Shown piece by piece: positions 17,157 through 25,739 of a stretch of DNA of 64,000 nt. This DNA is from Bacillus sp. CHD6a (GTDB lineage: Bacteria; Bacillota; Bacilli; Bacillales; Bacillaceae_I): contig NZ_LBMD01000006.1 in the NCBI RefSeq assembly GCF_001293645.1, positions 62,001-126,000 of the forward strand, given 5' to 3'. Position numbers and translations under genes: made by a program. The notes under the pieces are model-generated. The model was not told where the DNA came from. It made no database searches and was given only the letters and a program-made list of their open reading frames with translations. Each line of letters opens with the position of its first letter. The stretch's first letter is position 1.

Positions 17157-18962
17157 ATGGAATCCAATAACAAATTGCTCGAAATTAAAAGCAGAATATT
17201 TGATTTTTTCCTTTCGTCTTCCAATTTTACACAAACTACTTTTCTCACACAGTTACAGCTGCTGTTGAAAGAAGAACTTCAAGCAGAACAGGCTATTGTA
17301 ACGTTGAGAGGGGACTTCCTTTCACAAAATCAATCTTTTATTTGTGAGCAGGCAGTTTCCTATTCTGTTCATTCAGGTGAAGGTAGTAATGTGGAAAATG
17401 TCATTATCCCTCTTTTTAATGAGGATCATGCAATTGGAAAGATTGACCTGCATTTTCATTCTCCTGTACCTCTTCCACTAGATAGCTTCAATCAAATATC
17501 AAAAGAACTCTCAATTATTTTTCACCATTATAATCAATACATACATAAAAGAAATGAAGATAAACAATATCAAGAATTGTACACCATCACTTCCAAATTT
17601 CATTCAGCCATGAAGGTAGAAGGAATTCTATCTGAAGTGATTAAACTGTTGCAAAGAATGTATGAGGACTTTTCCTACCTTCTTTTACTTACGTCAGATA
17701 ATGATGACCTCAAGCATCTACCCATTAAGAAATTGGATTTTGAAGATAACAATATTTGTGCCATGAATGCCTATGTGACAGGCGAGGTTCAATATGAAAA
17801 TTGTATTAAAGATAGAAGAGCGAATATCTATGTCCCTATAAAAGGCGGACAAGGGGTATATGGTGTCCTGCAGATCATCTCTTTAGATGCTGCGACCCTT
17901 CCTGAATCAGAGATAAAGTTTATTAAACTTCTGGCAGATGAAACAGGAGCAGCACTGGAGAATACGCAACTTTATGAGCAATCCAAGCAGGTTATATCTG
18001 ATTTGCAACTAATTAATGAAACTTCTCGTCAATTGAATACGAATTTAAGGCTGACCGAAGTGACCTCCTTCATGGTGAAGAAAATTCTTCAGTCCTTTCA
18101 CGCAAAAGAAGTAGCATTTGTATTCTATCAAGAAAAAGGCACAGAGATTTTGCCAGGTTCAACAACTTTCTTTCAGCAACATGACATAGAAGAATATCTG
18201 CTACACATGAAGGAGTTTTTATATTCTGATGAAGAACCTCTTTTTATTGGAGATCTTCGTCTACATAAACGTTTATCGGATCTTCCCTTCTGTTCCTGCA
18301 TGGTGATCCCCATGATCATACCAAATGGGGGAAGAGGGGCTTGTGTGGTGACACACCCATTGCCTTATTTTTTCAGCTTTGAACAATTCAAACTTTTGCA
18401 GTCACTTATTCATCATTCGACTTTGGCTTTTAATAACTCCATGCTGCGGGAAGAATTGGAGAAATATGTTATAACCGATTATTTGACAAAGCTTTATTCC
18501 AGAAAATACTTAGACGATAAAATAGAGAAGTCTATGAAAAAAGATACCTACGGGACATTCATTCTTTTAGATATAGATGACTTCAAAATTGTGAATGACA
18601 CGTTTGGCCATCAGGTAGGAGATAAAATCCTGATCCAGGTCGCCGATATTATAAAGGGAAATATCAGAGAGACCGATATCGGAGCAAGATGGGGCGGAGA
18701 AGAACTAGCCATTTATTTACCGAAAGTAGATTTGAAATTAGGCGAAAGTATAGTCCTTAGGATTATAGAAAAGATTAGGGAACAGACGAATCCGGGAGTT
18801 ACAGTTTCATGTGGAATTTCATTTTGGAACAAGAATACCCAGGATACACCAAGGGACCTCTTTCACAGAGCGGACTATGCACTTTATAAGGCGAAGGATC
18901 AAGGGAAAGACCAATTGGTTATAGAGGATTTTTCTTCTATAAATAAAAAGATTAATAGCTAG
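17157..18962 (+). CDS. dgcP: Diguanylate cyclase with GAF domains (DgcP)
   Basis: This cytoplasmic c-di-GMP synthase matches B. subtilis DgcP (YtrP). Tandem GAF-like sensory modules occupy about residues 25-140, 150-275 and 290-430. A GGDEF domain follows (about 445-600): TDYLTKLYSRKYLDD, DIDDFKIVNDTFGHQVGD, and the active-site variant GGEEL. RETD lies five residues before GGEEL, giving an intact RxxD inhibitory I-site. The ATG at 17157 is preferred over an in-frame GTG at 17148 because that GTG is part of the AAAGGTG ribosome site. Confidence 0.93.
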   Translation: MESNNKLLEIKSRIFDFFLSSSNFTQTTFLTQLQLLLKEELQAEQAIVTLRGDFLSQNQSFICEQAVSYSVHSGEGSNVENVIIPLFNEDHAIGKIDLHFHSPVPLPLDSFNQISKELSIIFHHYNQYIHKRNEDKQYQELYTITSKFHSAMKVEGILSEVIKLLQRMYEDFSYLLLLTSDNDDLKHLPIKKLDFEDNNICAMNAYVTGEVQYENCIKDRRANIYVPIKGGQGVYGVLQIISLDAATLPESEIKFIKLLADETGAALENTQLYEQSKQVISDLQLINETSRQLNTNLRLTEVTSFMVKKILQSFHAKEVAFVFYQEKGTEILPGSTTFFQQHDIEEYLLHMKEFLYSDEEPLFIGDLRLHKRLSDLPFCSCMVIPMIIPNGGRGACVVTHPLPYFFSFEQFKLLQSLIHHSTLAFNNSMLREELEKYVITDYLTKLYSRKYLDDKIEKSMKKDTYGTFILLDIDDFKIVNDTFGHQVGDKILIQVADIIKGNIRETDIGARWGGEELAIYLPKVDLKLGESIVLRIIEKIREQTNPGVTVSCGISFWNKNTQDTPRDLFHRADYALYKAKDQGKDQLVIEDFSSINKKINS

Positions 18963-18966
18963 AGAC

Positions 18967-19000
18967 AAACCCCTTCATCTGTTACAGATGAAGGGGTTTT
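18967..19000 (+). terminator. dgcP terminator
   Basis: AAACCCCTTCATCTGT pairs with ACAGATGAAGGGGTTTT. Confidence 0.9.
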
Positions 19001-19031
19001 ACAATCTTGAATTAATTTTAGTGAACACTAA

Positions 19032-19045
19032 AGAAAACGCTTTCA
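19032..19045 (+). promoter_or_regulatory. Putative cre box before megL
   Basis: AGAAAACGCTTTCA has one mismatch to TGWAANCGNTNWCA and lies 59 bp before the megL start. Confidence 0.65.
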
Positions 19046-19104
19046 TTTTTCTGTTGTTTGCCATATGCTAGTAATGGATGGGAAATTGGAAGGGAGATAT
19101 TTTT

Positions 19105-20292
19105 ATGGATAAGCAGAAAAAACAGCAGTTTGAGACGGAAGTTATTCATCATGGATATGATAGTTCCATTTATCAAGGAAGCTTGGCACCGCCAATCTTT
19201 CAAACTTCTACTTTTTCCTTTCAAACGGCACAACAAGGGGAAAACAGGTTTGCAGGAGAAGAAGAGGGTTATATTTATTCAAGACTTGGAAATCCAACAG
19301 TAAAAATGCTAGAAGAGCGGATAGCAATCCTTGAAAACGGTGAAGCAGGTCTTGCATTCGGATCGGGTATGGCAGCAGTTTCCGCTGTATTGATCGCATT
19401 AACAAAAAGTAACGACCATATCCTTTGTTCACAAGGTATCTATGGATGCACGTTTGGTTTATTACAATTATTGAAAGATAAATATAATGTGTCACATAGC
19501 TTTTGTACGATGCAGACAGAATCGGAGATCAGAGAAGCCATCCAACCAGAGACGACATGCATCTATGTGGAAACACCAATCAATCCGACTATGGCTTTAA
19601 TAGACTTGGAACTTATCGTTTCCTTAGCTAAAGAGAAAAATATTAAGGTAGTGGTTGATAACACCTTCTGCTCTCCTTATTTGCAGAAGCCGCTAGATCT
19701 AGGTTGTGATATTGTAATTCACAGTGCAACTAAGTATATTGGGGGACACGGGGATGTGATCGCCGGCTTGATTGTCGGTTCTAAAGAGATGATTACAGAA
19801 ATATCCATGACTACATTAAAAGATATTGGTGGTGTCATGTCACCGTTTGATGCGTGGCTCCTGATTCGCGGACTGAAGACTTTGCATGTCCGTATGGACC
19901 GCCATTGTGATAATGCGGAATATATTTTTGAACATTTAGAAGCACATCCTAATGTGAAGAAGGTTTTTTATCCAGGTGATAAAAAGAGTGAATCATATCC
20001 AATTTTGCAAAAACAGATGAAAAAGGGCGGGGGACTTATTTCATTTACCATTAAAGGTGGAAAGGAAGAAGCGCAAAGACTGTTAAATGAACTGCAGCTG
20101 ATTAAGATTGCAGTGAGTCTAGGGGATGCAGAAACCTTAATCCAACATCCGGCTACGATGACCCATGCGGTTGTACCAAAAGAAAACCGAGAGCTGATGG
20201 GGATAACAGACAGCCTGCTACGTCTATCTGTAGGTCTAGAAGGCAAAGAAGATATATGGCAAGACCTCAAACAAGCATTAGATAGTTTATAA
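19105..20292 (+). CDS. megL: Methionine gamma-lyase-like PLP enzyme
   Basis: This Cys/Met-metabolism PLP family protein (395 aa) probably cleaves L-methionine to methanethiol, 2-oxobutyrate and ammonia. The PLP lysine lies in SATKYIGGHGDVIAG. GIYGCTFGLL carries the Cys equivalent to Cys116 of Pseudomonas methionine gamma-lyase, which favours EC 4.4.1.11 over cystathionine gamma-lyase or synthase. The ATG at 19105 follows AAGGGAGAT; the in-frame ATG at 19078 has no ribosome site. It is flanked by a terminator on each side and followed by an inverted pair of repeats. The upstream cre box suggests glucose control. Confidence 0.85.
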   Translation: MDKQKKQQFETEVIHHGYDSSIYQGSLAPPIFQTSTFSFQTAQQGENRFAGEEEGYIYSRLGNPTVKMLEERIAILENGEAGLAFGSGMAAVSAVLIALTKSNDHILCSQGIYGCTFGLLQLLKDKYNVSHSFCTMQTESEIREAIQPETTCIYVETPINPTMALIDLELIVSLAKEKNIKVVVDNTFCSPYLQKPLDLGCDIVIHSATKYIGGHGDVIAGLIVGSKEMITEISMTTLKDIGGVMSPFDAWLLIRGLKTLHVRMDRHCDNAEYIFEHLEAHPNVKKVFYPGDKKSESYPILQKQMKKGGGLISFTIKGGKEEAQRLLNELQLIKIAVSLGDAETLIQHPATMTHAVVPKENRELMGITDSLLRLSVGLEGKEDIWQDLKQALDSL

Positions 20293-20302
20293 GAAACATA
20301 GA

Positions 20303-20343
20303 AAAAGCGTCTACTCCTTTGTTTAAGGTTAGACGCTTTTTTT
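20303..20343 (+). terminator. megL terminator
   Basis: AAAAAGCGTCTA pairs with TAGACGCTTTTTTT. Confidence 0.85.
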
Positions 20344-20370
20344 CATGAGATAAGAAATTATTTAATACGA

Positions 20371-20495
20371 TTGATTTCCGTTCCAGGCGCTTCGCTTGCC
20401 TGCGGGCGGTCCGTGAGCCTCCTCAGGCTTCGCCTTCCGGGGTCTCACCAGTCCCTTCCTCCCGCGGGCGTCTACGCGCCTTCCACTCCAATCAA
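20371..20495 (-). repeat. Palindromic repeat core, inverted copy
   Basis: TTGATTTCC at 20371 and CCAATCAA at about 20488-20495 are the ends. Internal blocks are the reverse complement of the consensus (GCGGGCGGTCCGTGAGCC, CTTCCGGGGTCTCA, CCCGCGGGCG). It lies head-to-head with the copy at 20563-20686. Confidence 0.8.
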
Positions 20496-20562
20496 CAAGG
20501 TGGCTTCATGTATTTGAAGGGTTTTTGAAAAGGTATTACATAGGATTACGTTATTTTTAGCT

Positions 20563-20686
20563 GTGGATTGGAGCAAATGGCGTAGACTCCAGCGGGGGAG
20601 TAACGGTAGCTTGAGACCCCGCAACGAAGTGAGGAGGCTCAAGCACCGTCCCGCGGAAAGCGAAGCCATTTGCGGAAAGGAACAGC
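20563..20686 (+). repeat. Palindromic repeat core, direct copy
   Basis: GTGGATTGGAGC to GCGGAAAGGAACAGCGG, with TTGAGACCCCGC and GAGGAGGCTCAAGCACC inside. It forms a large inverted pair with 20371-20495 across a 67-bp spacer, between convergent megL and ytsP. Confidence 0.8.
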
Positions 20687-20727
20687 GGCTATTAACTATT
20701 CACTTATCTTCTTTTACTGGATCTTTC

Positions 20728-21216
20728 TTATGCAGTAGCAAGCAAGATAGAAACAAATTTCTCCAAATAGTCTTTATCCAGCTCATCAAAACGATCCTTG
20801 ATTGGGCTGTCAATATCAAGAACGCCAATAACTTTCCCATCTACAACCATCGGAACAACAATTTCAGACTGTGATGCTGCATCACAAGCGATATGACCCG
20901 GGAAAGCATGCACATCAGCCACAAGTTGTGTTTCCATGGAAGATGCAGCCGTTCCGCATACACCACGGCCAAATGGAATTCTTACACATGCAGGCAAGCC
21001 TTGGAACGGTCCCAACACCAACATGTTTTGTTTAGACTCATCTGTTAAGTAAAAGCCGACCCAATTCACTTCCGTTAAGAATACATTTAACAGAGCGGAC
21101 GCATTGGAAAGGTTGGCAATGAAATTAGGCTCATCGGCAATAAGAGCCTGCAATTGTTTTAGCACAAGTTTGTAGTTTTCTTCTCTTGTACCTTTATAGT
21201 TTTCGACTTGAAACAT
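20728..21216 (-). CDS. ytsP: Free methionine-(R)-sulfoxide reductase (YtsP family)
   Basis: This GAF-domain enzyme reduces free Met-R-sulfoxide with thioredoxin. All three conserved cysteines are present (Cys77 in PACVRIPFG, Cys87 in RGVCGTA, Cys111 in HIACDAAS). The family motif SEIVVPMV precedes DIDSP. Two ATGs are adjacent; the second (21216) has the better distance to GAGGGG, giving 162 aa. Located opposite megL, both genes concern methionine, although the synteny with dgcP is ancestral. Confidence 0.92.
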   Translation of the reverse strand: MFQVENYKGTREENYKLVLKQLQALIADEPNFIANLSNASALLNVFLTEVNWVGFYLTDESKQNMLVLGPFQGLPACVRIPFGRGVCGTAASSMETQLVADVHAFPGHIACDAASQSEIVVPMVVDGKVIGVLDIDSPIKDRFDELDKDYLEKFVSILLATA

Positions 21217-21368
21217 CATAATCCCCTCGCATTTTCATAGCTAATTGTGGAAAAACAACAACATAAGTAGAATACCTACTGAAGTTGTCGACATTTAATA
21301 AAAGGATATACGTTCATCTTCACGAAATCAATAATTAAGAATCGAAATCACCAGAAAGGGTGAAGAAG

Positions 21369-21998
21369 ATGGAAAAGACGAGGCAACGAATTATTGATGC
21401 AGCAATTATTCTTTTTAATACAAAAGGGTTTGATGGTACCTCTGTACGGGAGCTTGCTAAGAAAGCAAATGTAAACGTGGGGCATATCTCCTATTATTTT
21501 GATAATAAAGCAGGACTCCAAGAGCATTTATTATCTAGTTTCTTTGATCAGTATGTTTCTATATTGGAGAAAGTTTATAAAAAAAATTCCTCTCATACAG
21601 CAAAGGAATGCCTTTTGGAATGTGTGGAAAAAACCATGCTGTTTCACCGCGAAAATCGTCAATTGGCAAGGTACGTATATCGGGAGCTTACGTTTGATAC
21701 AACTCTTGTCAGGGAAATCATGTCAACGTATTTAACGAAGGAGAAGTATTACTATAAGGCAATTTTAGAAAAAGGGCATAAAAAGAAAGAGTTTCATGTT
21801 CCATCTGTTCTGATGGCTGTGATGCAATTGAAAAGTATGATTAGTACGCCATTTTTGCAGTCTCAGTATTTGGCTGAGGTTTGGCATATTATGCCGTATG
21901 AAACGTCTGCAGTAGATCAGTATGAGAAAGTTATTGTTCAATGGTTGGAGCAGTTTATATTTGTGGAGCAAGAGCAGTTAGAGAAAATTGCATTATAA
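21369..21998 (+). CDS. refZ: TetR-family regulator of Z-ring position RefZ
   Basis: The N-terminal TetR HTH (about residues 5-50) contains RIIDAAIILFNTKGFDGTSVRELAKKANVNVGHISYYF. It is followed by an all-helical ligand/dimerisation domain (209 aa total). The match is to B. subtilis RefZ (YttP), which binds RBM sites near the origin and tunes FtsZ ring placement at sporulation. Synteny (ytsP-refZ-hisJ-ezrA) agrees. The ATG at 21369 is chosen over the upstream GTG at 21360, which lies in the ribosome site AAAGGGTG. Confidence 0.88.
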   Translation: MEKTRQRIIDAAIILFNTKGFDGTSVRELAKKANVNVGHISYYFDNKAGLQEHLLSSFFDQYVSILEKVYKKNSSHTAKECLLECVEKTMLFHRENRQLARYVYRELTFDTTLVREIMSTYLTKEKYYYKAILEKGHKKKEFHVPSVLMAVMQLKSMISTPFLQSQYLAEVWHIMPYETSAVDQYEKVIVQWLEQFIFVEQEQLEKIAL

Positions 21999-22009
21999 TA
22001 TTCCACTTA

Positions 22010-22161
22010 CTGTTGATATTCGCTTTCAGCAGGCGGTCGGGGAGCATCCTCACTTCGTTGGAGGCCACTGAAAAACTATTTGAATTAAGGTTGCTAGTAA
22101 TCTTAGCTGTAGATTGGAGCAAAAGGTGAAAATAGCGGTAGCTTGACCCCGCAGCAGAGGA
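22010..22161. repeat. Fragments of the palindromic repeat
   Basis: GTTGATATTCGCTTTC to about 22060 is a partial inverted copy. It is followed by an outer end GGCCACTGAAAAACT at 22063-22077. Then comes a truncated core (TAGATTGGAGCAAAAGG, GCGGTAGCTTGACCCCGCAG), about 22108-22160. This looks like nested insertion and deletion. Confidence 0.6.
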
Positions 22162-22374
22162 GGCCACTGAATAACTGATAACGTAAAGTTTTTATTGATT
22201 CCTAGCTGGTGATTGGAGCAAAAGGCGAAGACTCCTGAGGGAGATAAAGGTAGCTTGAGACCCCTCAAGCGTTGCGAGGAGGCTCAAGCACCTTCCCTAG
22301 GAAAGCGAAGCCATTTGCGGAAATCAACAGCGGTGTTTAAAGAAATTCTAAAAACAATGACTTTTTCAGTGGCC
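22162..22374 (+). repeat. 213-bp palindromic MITE-like element, copy B
   Basis: The outer inverted repeat is GGCCACTGAATAACT (22162-22176) / GACTTTTTCAGTGGCC (22359-22374). The core spans 22208-22328. It is co-linear with copy A at 9-221 and of the same 213-bp length. Another core fragment (GAGGAGTCTTCGCGCCCTCC to GATCAACA, about 22388-22418) follows directly. Confidence 0.8.
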
Positions 22375-22427
22375 TCCAGCAGAGCGAGGAGTCTTCGCGC
22401 CCTCCGCTCAGATCAACATGGACATTC

Positions 22428-23228
22428 TTATAATAACTCTTTATCCATAAATTCATATCCTTGGCCTAATCCCTTTGCTGTGTGTGCGTCAGATCCGTAC
22501 ACAAGAGGGATTTTTCTTTTTTTTGCTTCTTTCGCAATGGACATAGGAGGATAGGAATCTTTACATAGTGGTTTGACAAAACCTGCACCATTATAGTCCA
22601 GTTCATAGCGTTTTTGAGCAATTGCATCCAAAATAGGGTCGGTATACTCCTGGATGGCTCTAGTATGTGGAAAGCGCTTTTTGAATTTCTCTACCAGTGT
22701 AATGTGGCCGATTCTTTTAGGTTTGTATGGCCCTAAATCAGAGTTGATGGATTTTAAGAGAGTGGAAAAATAAGATTCATAAACTGCTGAAATACCTCCG
22801 AAAACCCCGATAATTCTTTCAAACTCATCCTCACTGAAGTCTAAGCAATAATACGAGTCCTCATTCTTTAAAAAATGAACTGATAATATGCTGTCATCTA
22901 ACAGGGGTCCGAGCTCTCCTAATATGTCACGAGTTTCTTTTTCGTATCCATCAATATAATCCACTTCCAAACCTATGTTAATCTTTATGGCATCTTCATA
23001 AAAGGACTTCATTTTCTGCAACTCTTCCAAATAGGTAGGAATGCTGTCCCAATCCATCGCACTATCCTTGTCCGGGGCTGGATCAATAAAAGATTTGGGT
23101 AGTGGAGCGTGTTCTGTAAAGGAAATCTCTTTGTAGTTTAGTTGTAAAGCTTGTTTAATATACTTTTCTATCGTATCTGTGCTACCATGCGGACAATAGG
23201 GGCTATGGACATGTTTGTCGATAATCAA
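22428..23228 (-). CDS. hisJ: Histidinol-phosphatase HisJ
   Basis: This PHP-superfamily phosphatase (266 aa) catalyses the penultimate step of histidine synthesis. The metal motif DKHVHSPYCPHGS opens the protein and TEHAP (about residues 39-43) supplies further ligands. VYGSDAHTAKGLG near the end is the typical late PHP motif. The ATG is preceded by GGAGGG. It is remote from other his genes, as in B. subtilis (YtvP), and divergent from ezrA. The 220 bp up to ezrA contain no definite site that I could assign. Confidence 0.9.
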   Translation of the reverse strand: MIIDKHVHSPYCPHGSTDTIEKYIKQALQLNYKEISFTEHAPLPKSFIDPAPDKDSAMDWDSIPTYLEELQKMKSFYEDAIKINIGLEVDYIDGYEKETRDILGELGPLLDDSILSVHFLKNEDSYYCLDFSEDEFERIIGVFGGISAVYESYFSTLLKSINSDLGPYKPKRIGHITLVEKFKKRFPHTRAIQEYTDPILDAIAQKRYELDYNGAGFVKPLCKDSYPPMSIAKEAKKRKIPLVYGSDAHTAKGLGQGYEFMDKELL

Positions 23229-23448
23229 GAAAAACCCTCCGATACTAGAAGAAATATGTAAAAAAATTAAAAATATTGGTCAAAAAATGTCGTTTACATG
23301 GTATCATAAAAACATTGAAATATAAATAAAATGGGCGTGGAATATATATCAACCCATTTAACTCTTTTATACATATATGAATTATTGATTTAGATAAAAA
23401 ATGAACATAGAAGACAGGAACCACCATCTAGGTAGAAGGGGACTAGGT

Positions 23449-25140
23449 ATGGAGTATATAATTGGGATTTTAGCACTAGTAGTTATTTTTATTAGCATCA
23501 GTTTTGTTAGAAGGAAGAAGATTTATCAAGAAGTGGACCGCTTAGAAAACTGGAAAGTATCGATTATGAACAAACCGGTATCAGAGGAACTTTCCAAAGT
23601 GAAAGATTTAAACATGACCGGACAGACAGAACAGCTTTTTGAGAACTGGCGTTATCAATGGGATAATATTTTATCAACAGAACTTGTAAATATTGAAGAA
23701 TACCTTTTTGATGCAGAGGATTTCGTTGATAAATATCGCTTTAAAAAAGCGAAAGATGTATTGTCGTTAGCTGATAATAAACTTCAGGAAATTGAATGGA
23801 AAATTAAAGCGATATACGAAGAATTAGATGAACTGATCGGCAGCCAAGCAAAAAGTGCTGAAGAAAATGAAAAATTGGAAGCAAAATACTCTAATTTTAA
23901 AAAGCAGTTGCTTAACCAACGTCATCAATATGGAAGCACAACCCCTTTATTGGAGAAAGAACTGGAACAAATTCAACAGCTTTTCTCAGAATTCCACCAA
24001 TCTATATCCAATGGAGATTATCTAGTTGCAAGAGAGTTAATCGCCAAAATTGAGAAAGATTTAGAAGTTTTTGAGGCCAAACTAGAACACATTCCAGGGC
24101 TGTTAATTGAATGCCAGTCTGTCATTCCTAGTCAACTTGCTGAAGTGGAAACAGGCTATAAGGAAATGCTTTCAGAAGGGTATATCTTAGATCATGTAAA
24201 CCTAGAAAAAAGCATTGCTAGCCTTCAAGATAAACTCAAGCAGTCTACGATGTTGCTTATGGAGACTAAGAGTTTGGAAGCTAAAGAAGGTGTTGAGGTT
24301 ATTAAAAACGAAATGGATGATCTTTATGATCAGATTGAAAAAGAAGTCTTGGCAAAACACTATGTCGTAAAAGAACTTCCATCTGTTGAAGCTATTCTGA
24401 TCGCATTGTCATCTGCAAGTGAAAAGACAAAGCAAGAAACATACGTGGTGCAGGAAAGCTATCAGTTGCAGCAGGAAGACATTCAAACACAGCAGAAAAT
24501 AGAAGAATCCATGCGCACACTTAATGACCGTTATGAAAAACTCAGTGGACACCTTCTTGAACAGACCATTGCCTTCAGCATTTTAAAAGAGGAGTTGGAG
24601 GACATCTGTGAACAGATTAATTCTCTTCAGGACATCCATCAACAATACACGGAAAGCTTGATGGCATTGCGGAAAGATGAAATGGCTGCAAGAGAACAGT
24701 TAAACTCTTTAAGAAAAATGCTGTTTGAAGTAAAACGTTCTATAGAAAAAAGTAATATTCCTGGATTACCAAAAAGCGTATTTCAAGAGCTATCCCAAGC
24801 GAATGATCAGCTAAAGGCTGTAACGGAGAAATTGGAAGAAAAACCGTTAAATATCGTAGAAGTAAATGCTGTGTTATATGAAGCAGTAACAAGTGTTGAG
24901 AAATGCCATGAAGAAGCAATGGATATTCTTGATCATGCCTATTTAGCGGAAAGTATTATCCAATATGGCAATAGATACCGCAGCAAACATCCTACCGTAC
25001 ACCAAAGCTTGGTAGAAGCGGAGCAATTATTTAGAAATTATGAATATAAAAGTGCAATGGAAGAAGCGGCTACTTCGCTTGAAAAGGTAGAGCCAGGTGT
25101 ATTGAAGAAAATAGAAAAAGTACTTGAAAAGGTAGACTAA
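23449..25140 (+). CDS. ezrA: Septation ring formation regulator EzrA
   Basis: This membrane-anchored negative regulator of FtsZ polymerisation has one N-terminal TM helix (about residues 3-22, YIIGILALVVIFISISFV). A long coiled-coil/spectrin-like cytoplasmic region follows. The conserved YRFKKA and the late NRYRSKHP segment, equivalent to the B. subtilis QNR patch region, are visible. The ATG at 23449 follows GAAGGGG and gives 563 aa, the family length; an in-frame ATG at 23401 has no ribosome site. It lies between hisJ and nifZ as in B. subtilis, but with brnQ inserted. Confidence 0.94.
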   Translation: MEYIIGILALVVIFISISFVRRKKIYQEVDRLENWKVSIMNKPVSEELSKVKDLNMTGQTEQLFENWRYQWDNILSTELVNIEEYLFDAEDFVDKYRFKKAKDVLSLADNKLQEIEWKIKAIYEELDELIGSQAKSAEENEKLEAKYSNFKKQLLNQRHQYGSTTPLLEKELEQIQQLFSEFHQSISNGDYLVARELIAKIEKDLEVFEAKLEHIPGLLIECQSVIPSQLAEVETGYKEMLSEGYILDHVNLEKSIASLQDKLKQSTMLLMETKSLEAKEGVEVIKNEMDDLYDQIEKEVLAKHYVVKELPSVEAILIALSSASEKTKQETYVVQESYQLQQEDIQTQQKIEESMRTLNDRYEKLSGHLLEQTIAFSILKEELEDICEQINSLQDIHQQYTESLMALRKDEMAAREQLNSLRKMLFEVKRSIEKSNIPGLPKSVFQELSQANDQLKAVTEKLEEKPLNIVEVNAVLYEAVTSVEKCHEEAMDILDHAYLAESIIQYGNRYRSKHPTVHQSLVEAEQLFRNYEYKSAMEEAATSLEKVEPGVLKKIEKVLEKVD

Positions 25141-25143
25141 CAA

Positions 25144-25491
25144 GTGAAGTACGCGCAAACTTTACTTGCAGCCGTCCTACTTATCAGTGGGATCTTTATC
25201 TGGTACAGTTTTTATTCAACCTTTCAGGAAAAGAGAGAAGAGAGTGCTTCACCTGCAATTTCGCCTCCTTCACAAGAAGGAATAGAAGAAACAGAAGCGC
25301 CTCCTTCACAAGAAGAAGTAGAAGAAACAGAAGGGCCTTCTTCAGTAGATCAAGATAAGGATGAGAAAGTTACTATTTCATACATTCCTCAAAATGGTAT
25401 TACTCAGCAAATGGTCAATGAGTGGAACATAGAGGATGAACGTATCAGCATCGACCGCCTACTATCTCTACTAGAAAAAAACAAACCATAA
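25144..25491 (+). CDS. Small membrane-anchored protein with tandem repeat
   Basis: This 115-aa protein has a GTG start only 3 bp after the ezrA stop. Its ribosome site (AAAAGGTAG) is inside ezrA, so it is probably translationally coupled. An N-terminal TM helix (about residues 5-24) is followed by two tandem acidic units PPSQE(G/E)(I/V)EETE (about 41-63), encoded by an imperfect 36-bp direct repeat. It ends in a conserved-looking ISIDRLLSLLEKNKP segment. No family is recognised. Position suggests a division or envelope role, by proximity only. Confidence 0.65.
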   Translation: MKYAQTLLAAVLLISGIFIWYSFYSTFQEKREESASPAISPPSQEGIEETEAPPSQEEVEETEGPSSVDQDKDEKVTISYIPQNGITQQMVNEWNIEDERISIDRLLSLLEKNKP

Positions 25492-25527
25492 AAAAAGGCT
25501 TGGATTCTTAAATCCAAGCCTTTTTTT
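25492..25527 (+). terminator. Terminator after ezrA operon
   Basis: AAAAAAGGCTTGGATT pairs with AATCCAAGCCTTTTTTT. Confidence 0.9.
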
Positions 25528-25551
25528 AAAGAGTAAGAAAGTATAAAATCC

Positions 25552-25677
25552 AGTGATGTCCGTGCCAGGCGCTTTGCTTGCCTGCGGGCGGTCCGTGAGC
25601 CTTCTCACAACTCTTCAGGGGTCTCTACCTGTCCCTTCCTCCCGCGGGCGTCTAAGCGCCTTCCAAATCAATCAACT
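25552..25677 (-). repeat. Palindromic repeat core, inverted copy
   Basis: It runs from GTGATGTCCGTGCCAGG to CCAAATCAATCAACTG. It is reverse-oriented, with GCGGGCGGTCCGTGAGCC and CCCGCGGGCG. It lies between two terminators of convergent genes. Confidence 0.78.
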
Positions 25678-25698
25678 GCTGAGAATAACCAAGCAACT

Positions 25699-25734
25699 AA
25701 AAAAGAACTGGACGATTTTGCCCAGTTCTTTTTA
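25699..25734. terminator. brnQ terminator
   Basis: AAAAAAGAACTGG pairs with CCAGTTCTTTTT; it can work on both strands. Confidence 0.8.
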
Positions 25735-25739
25735 TGGTA

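Noticed and set aside
20563-20874. 103-codon plus-strand frame over the repeat and ytsP 3' end
   Set aside because: It overlaps ytsP on the opposite strand and begins in repeat DNA.
22213-22554. 113-codon frame across the repeat into hisJ
   Set aside because: Antisense to hisJ and starting in the repeat core.
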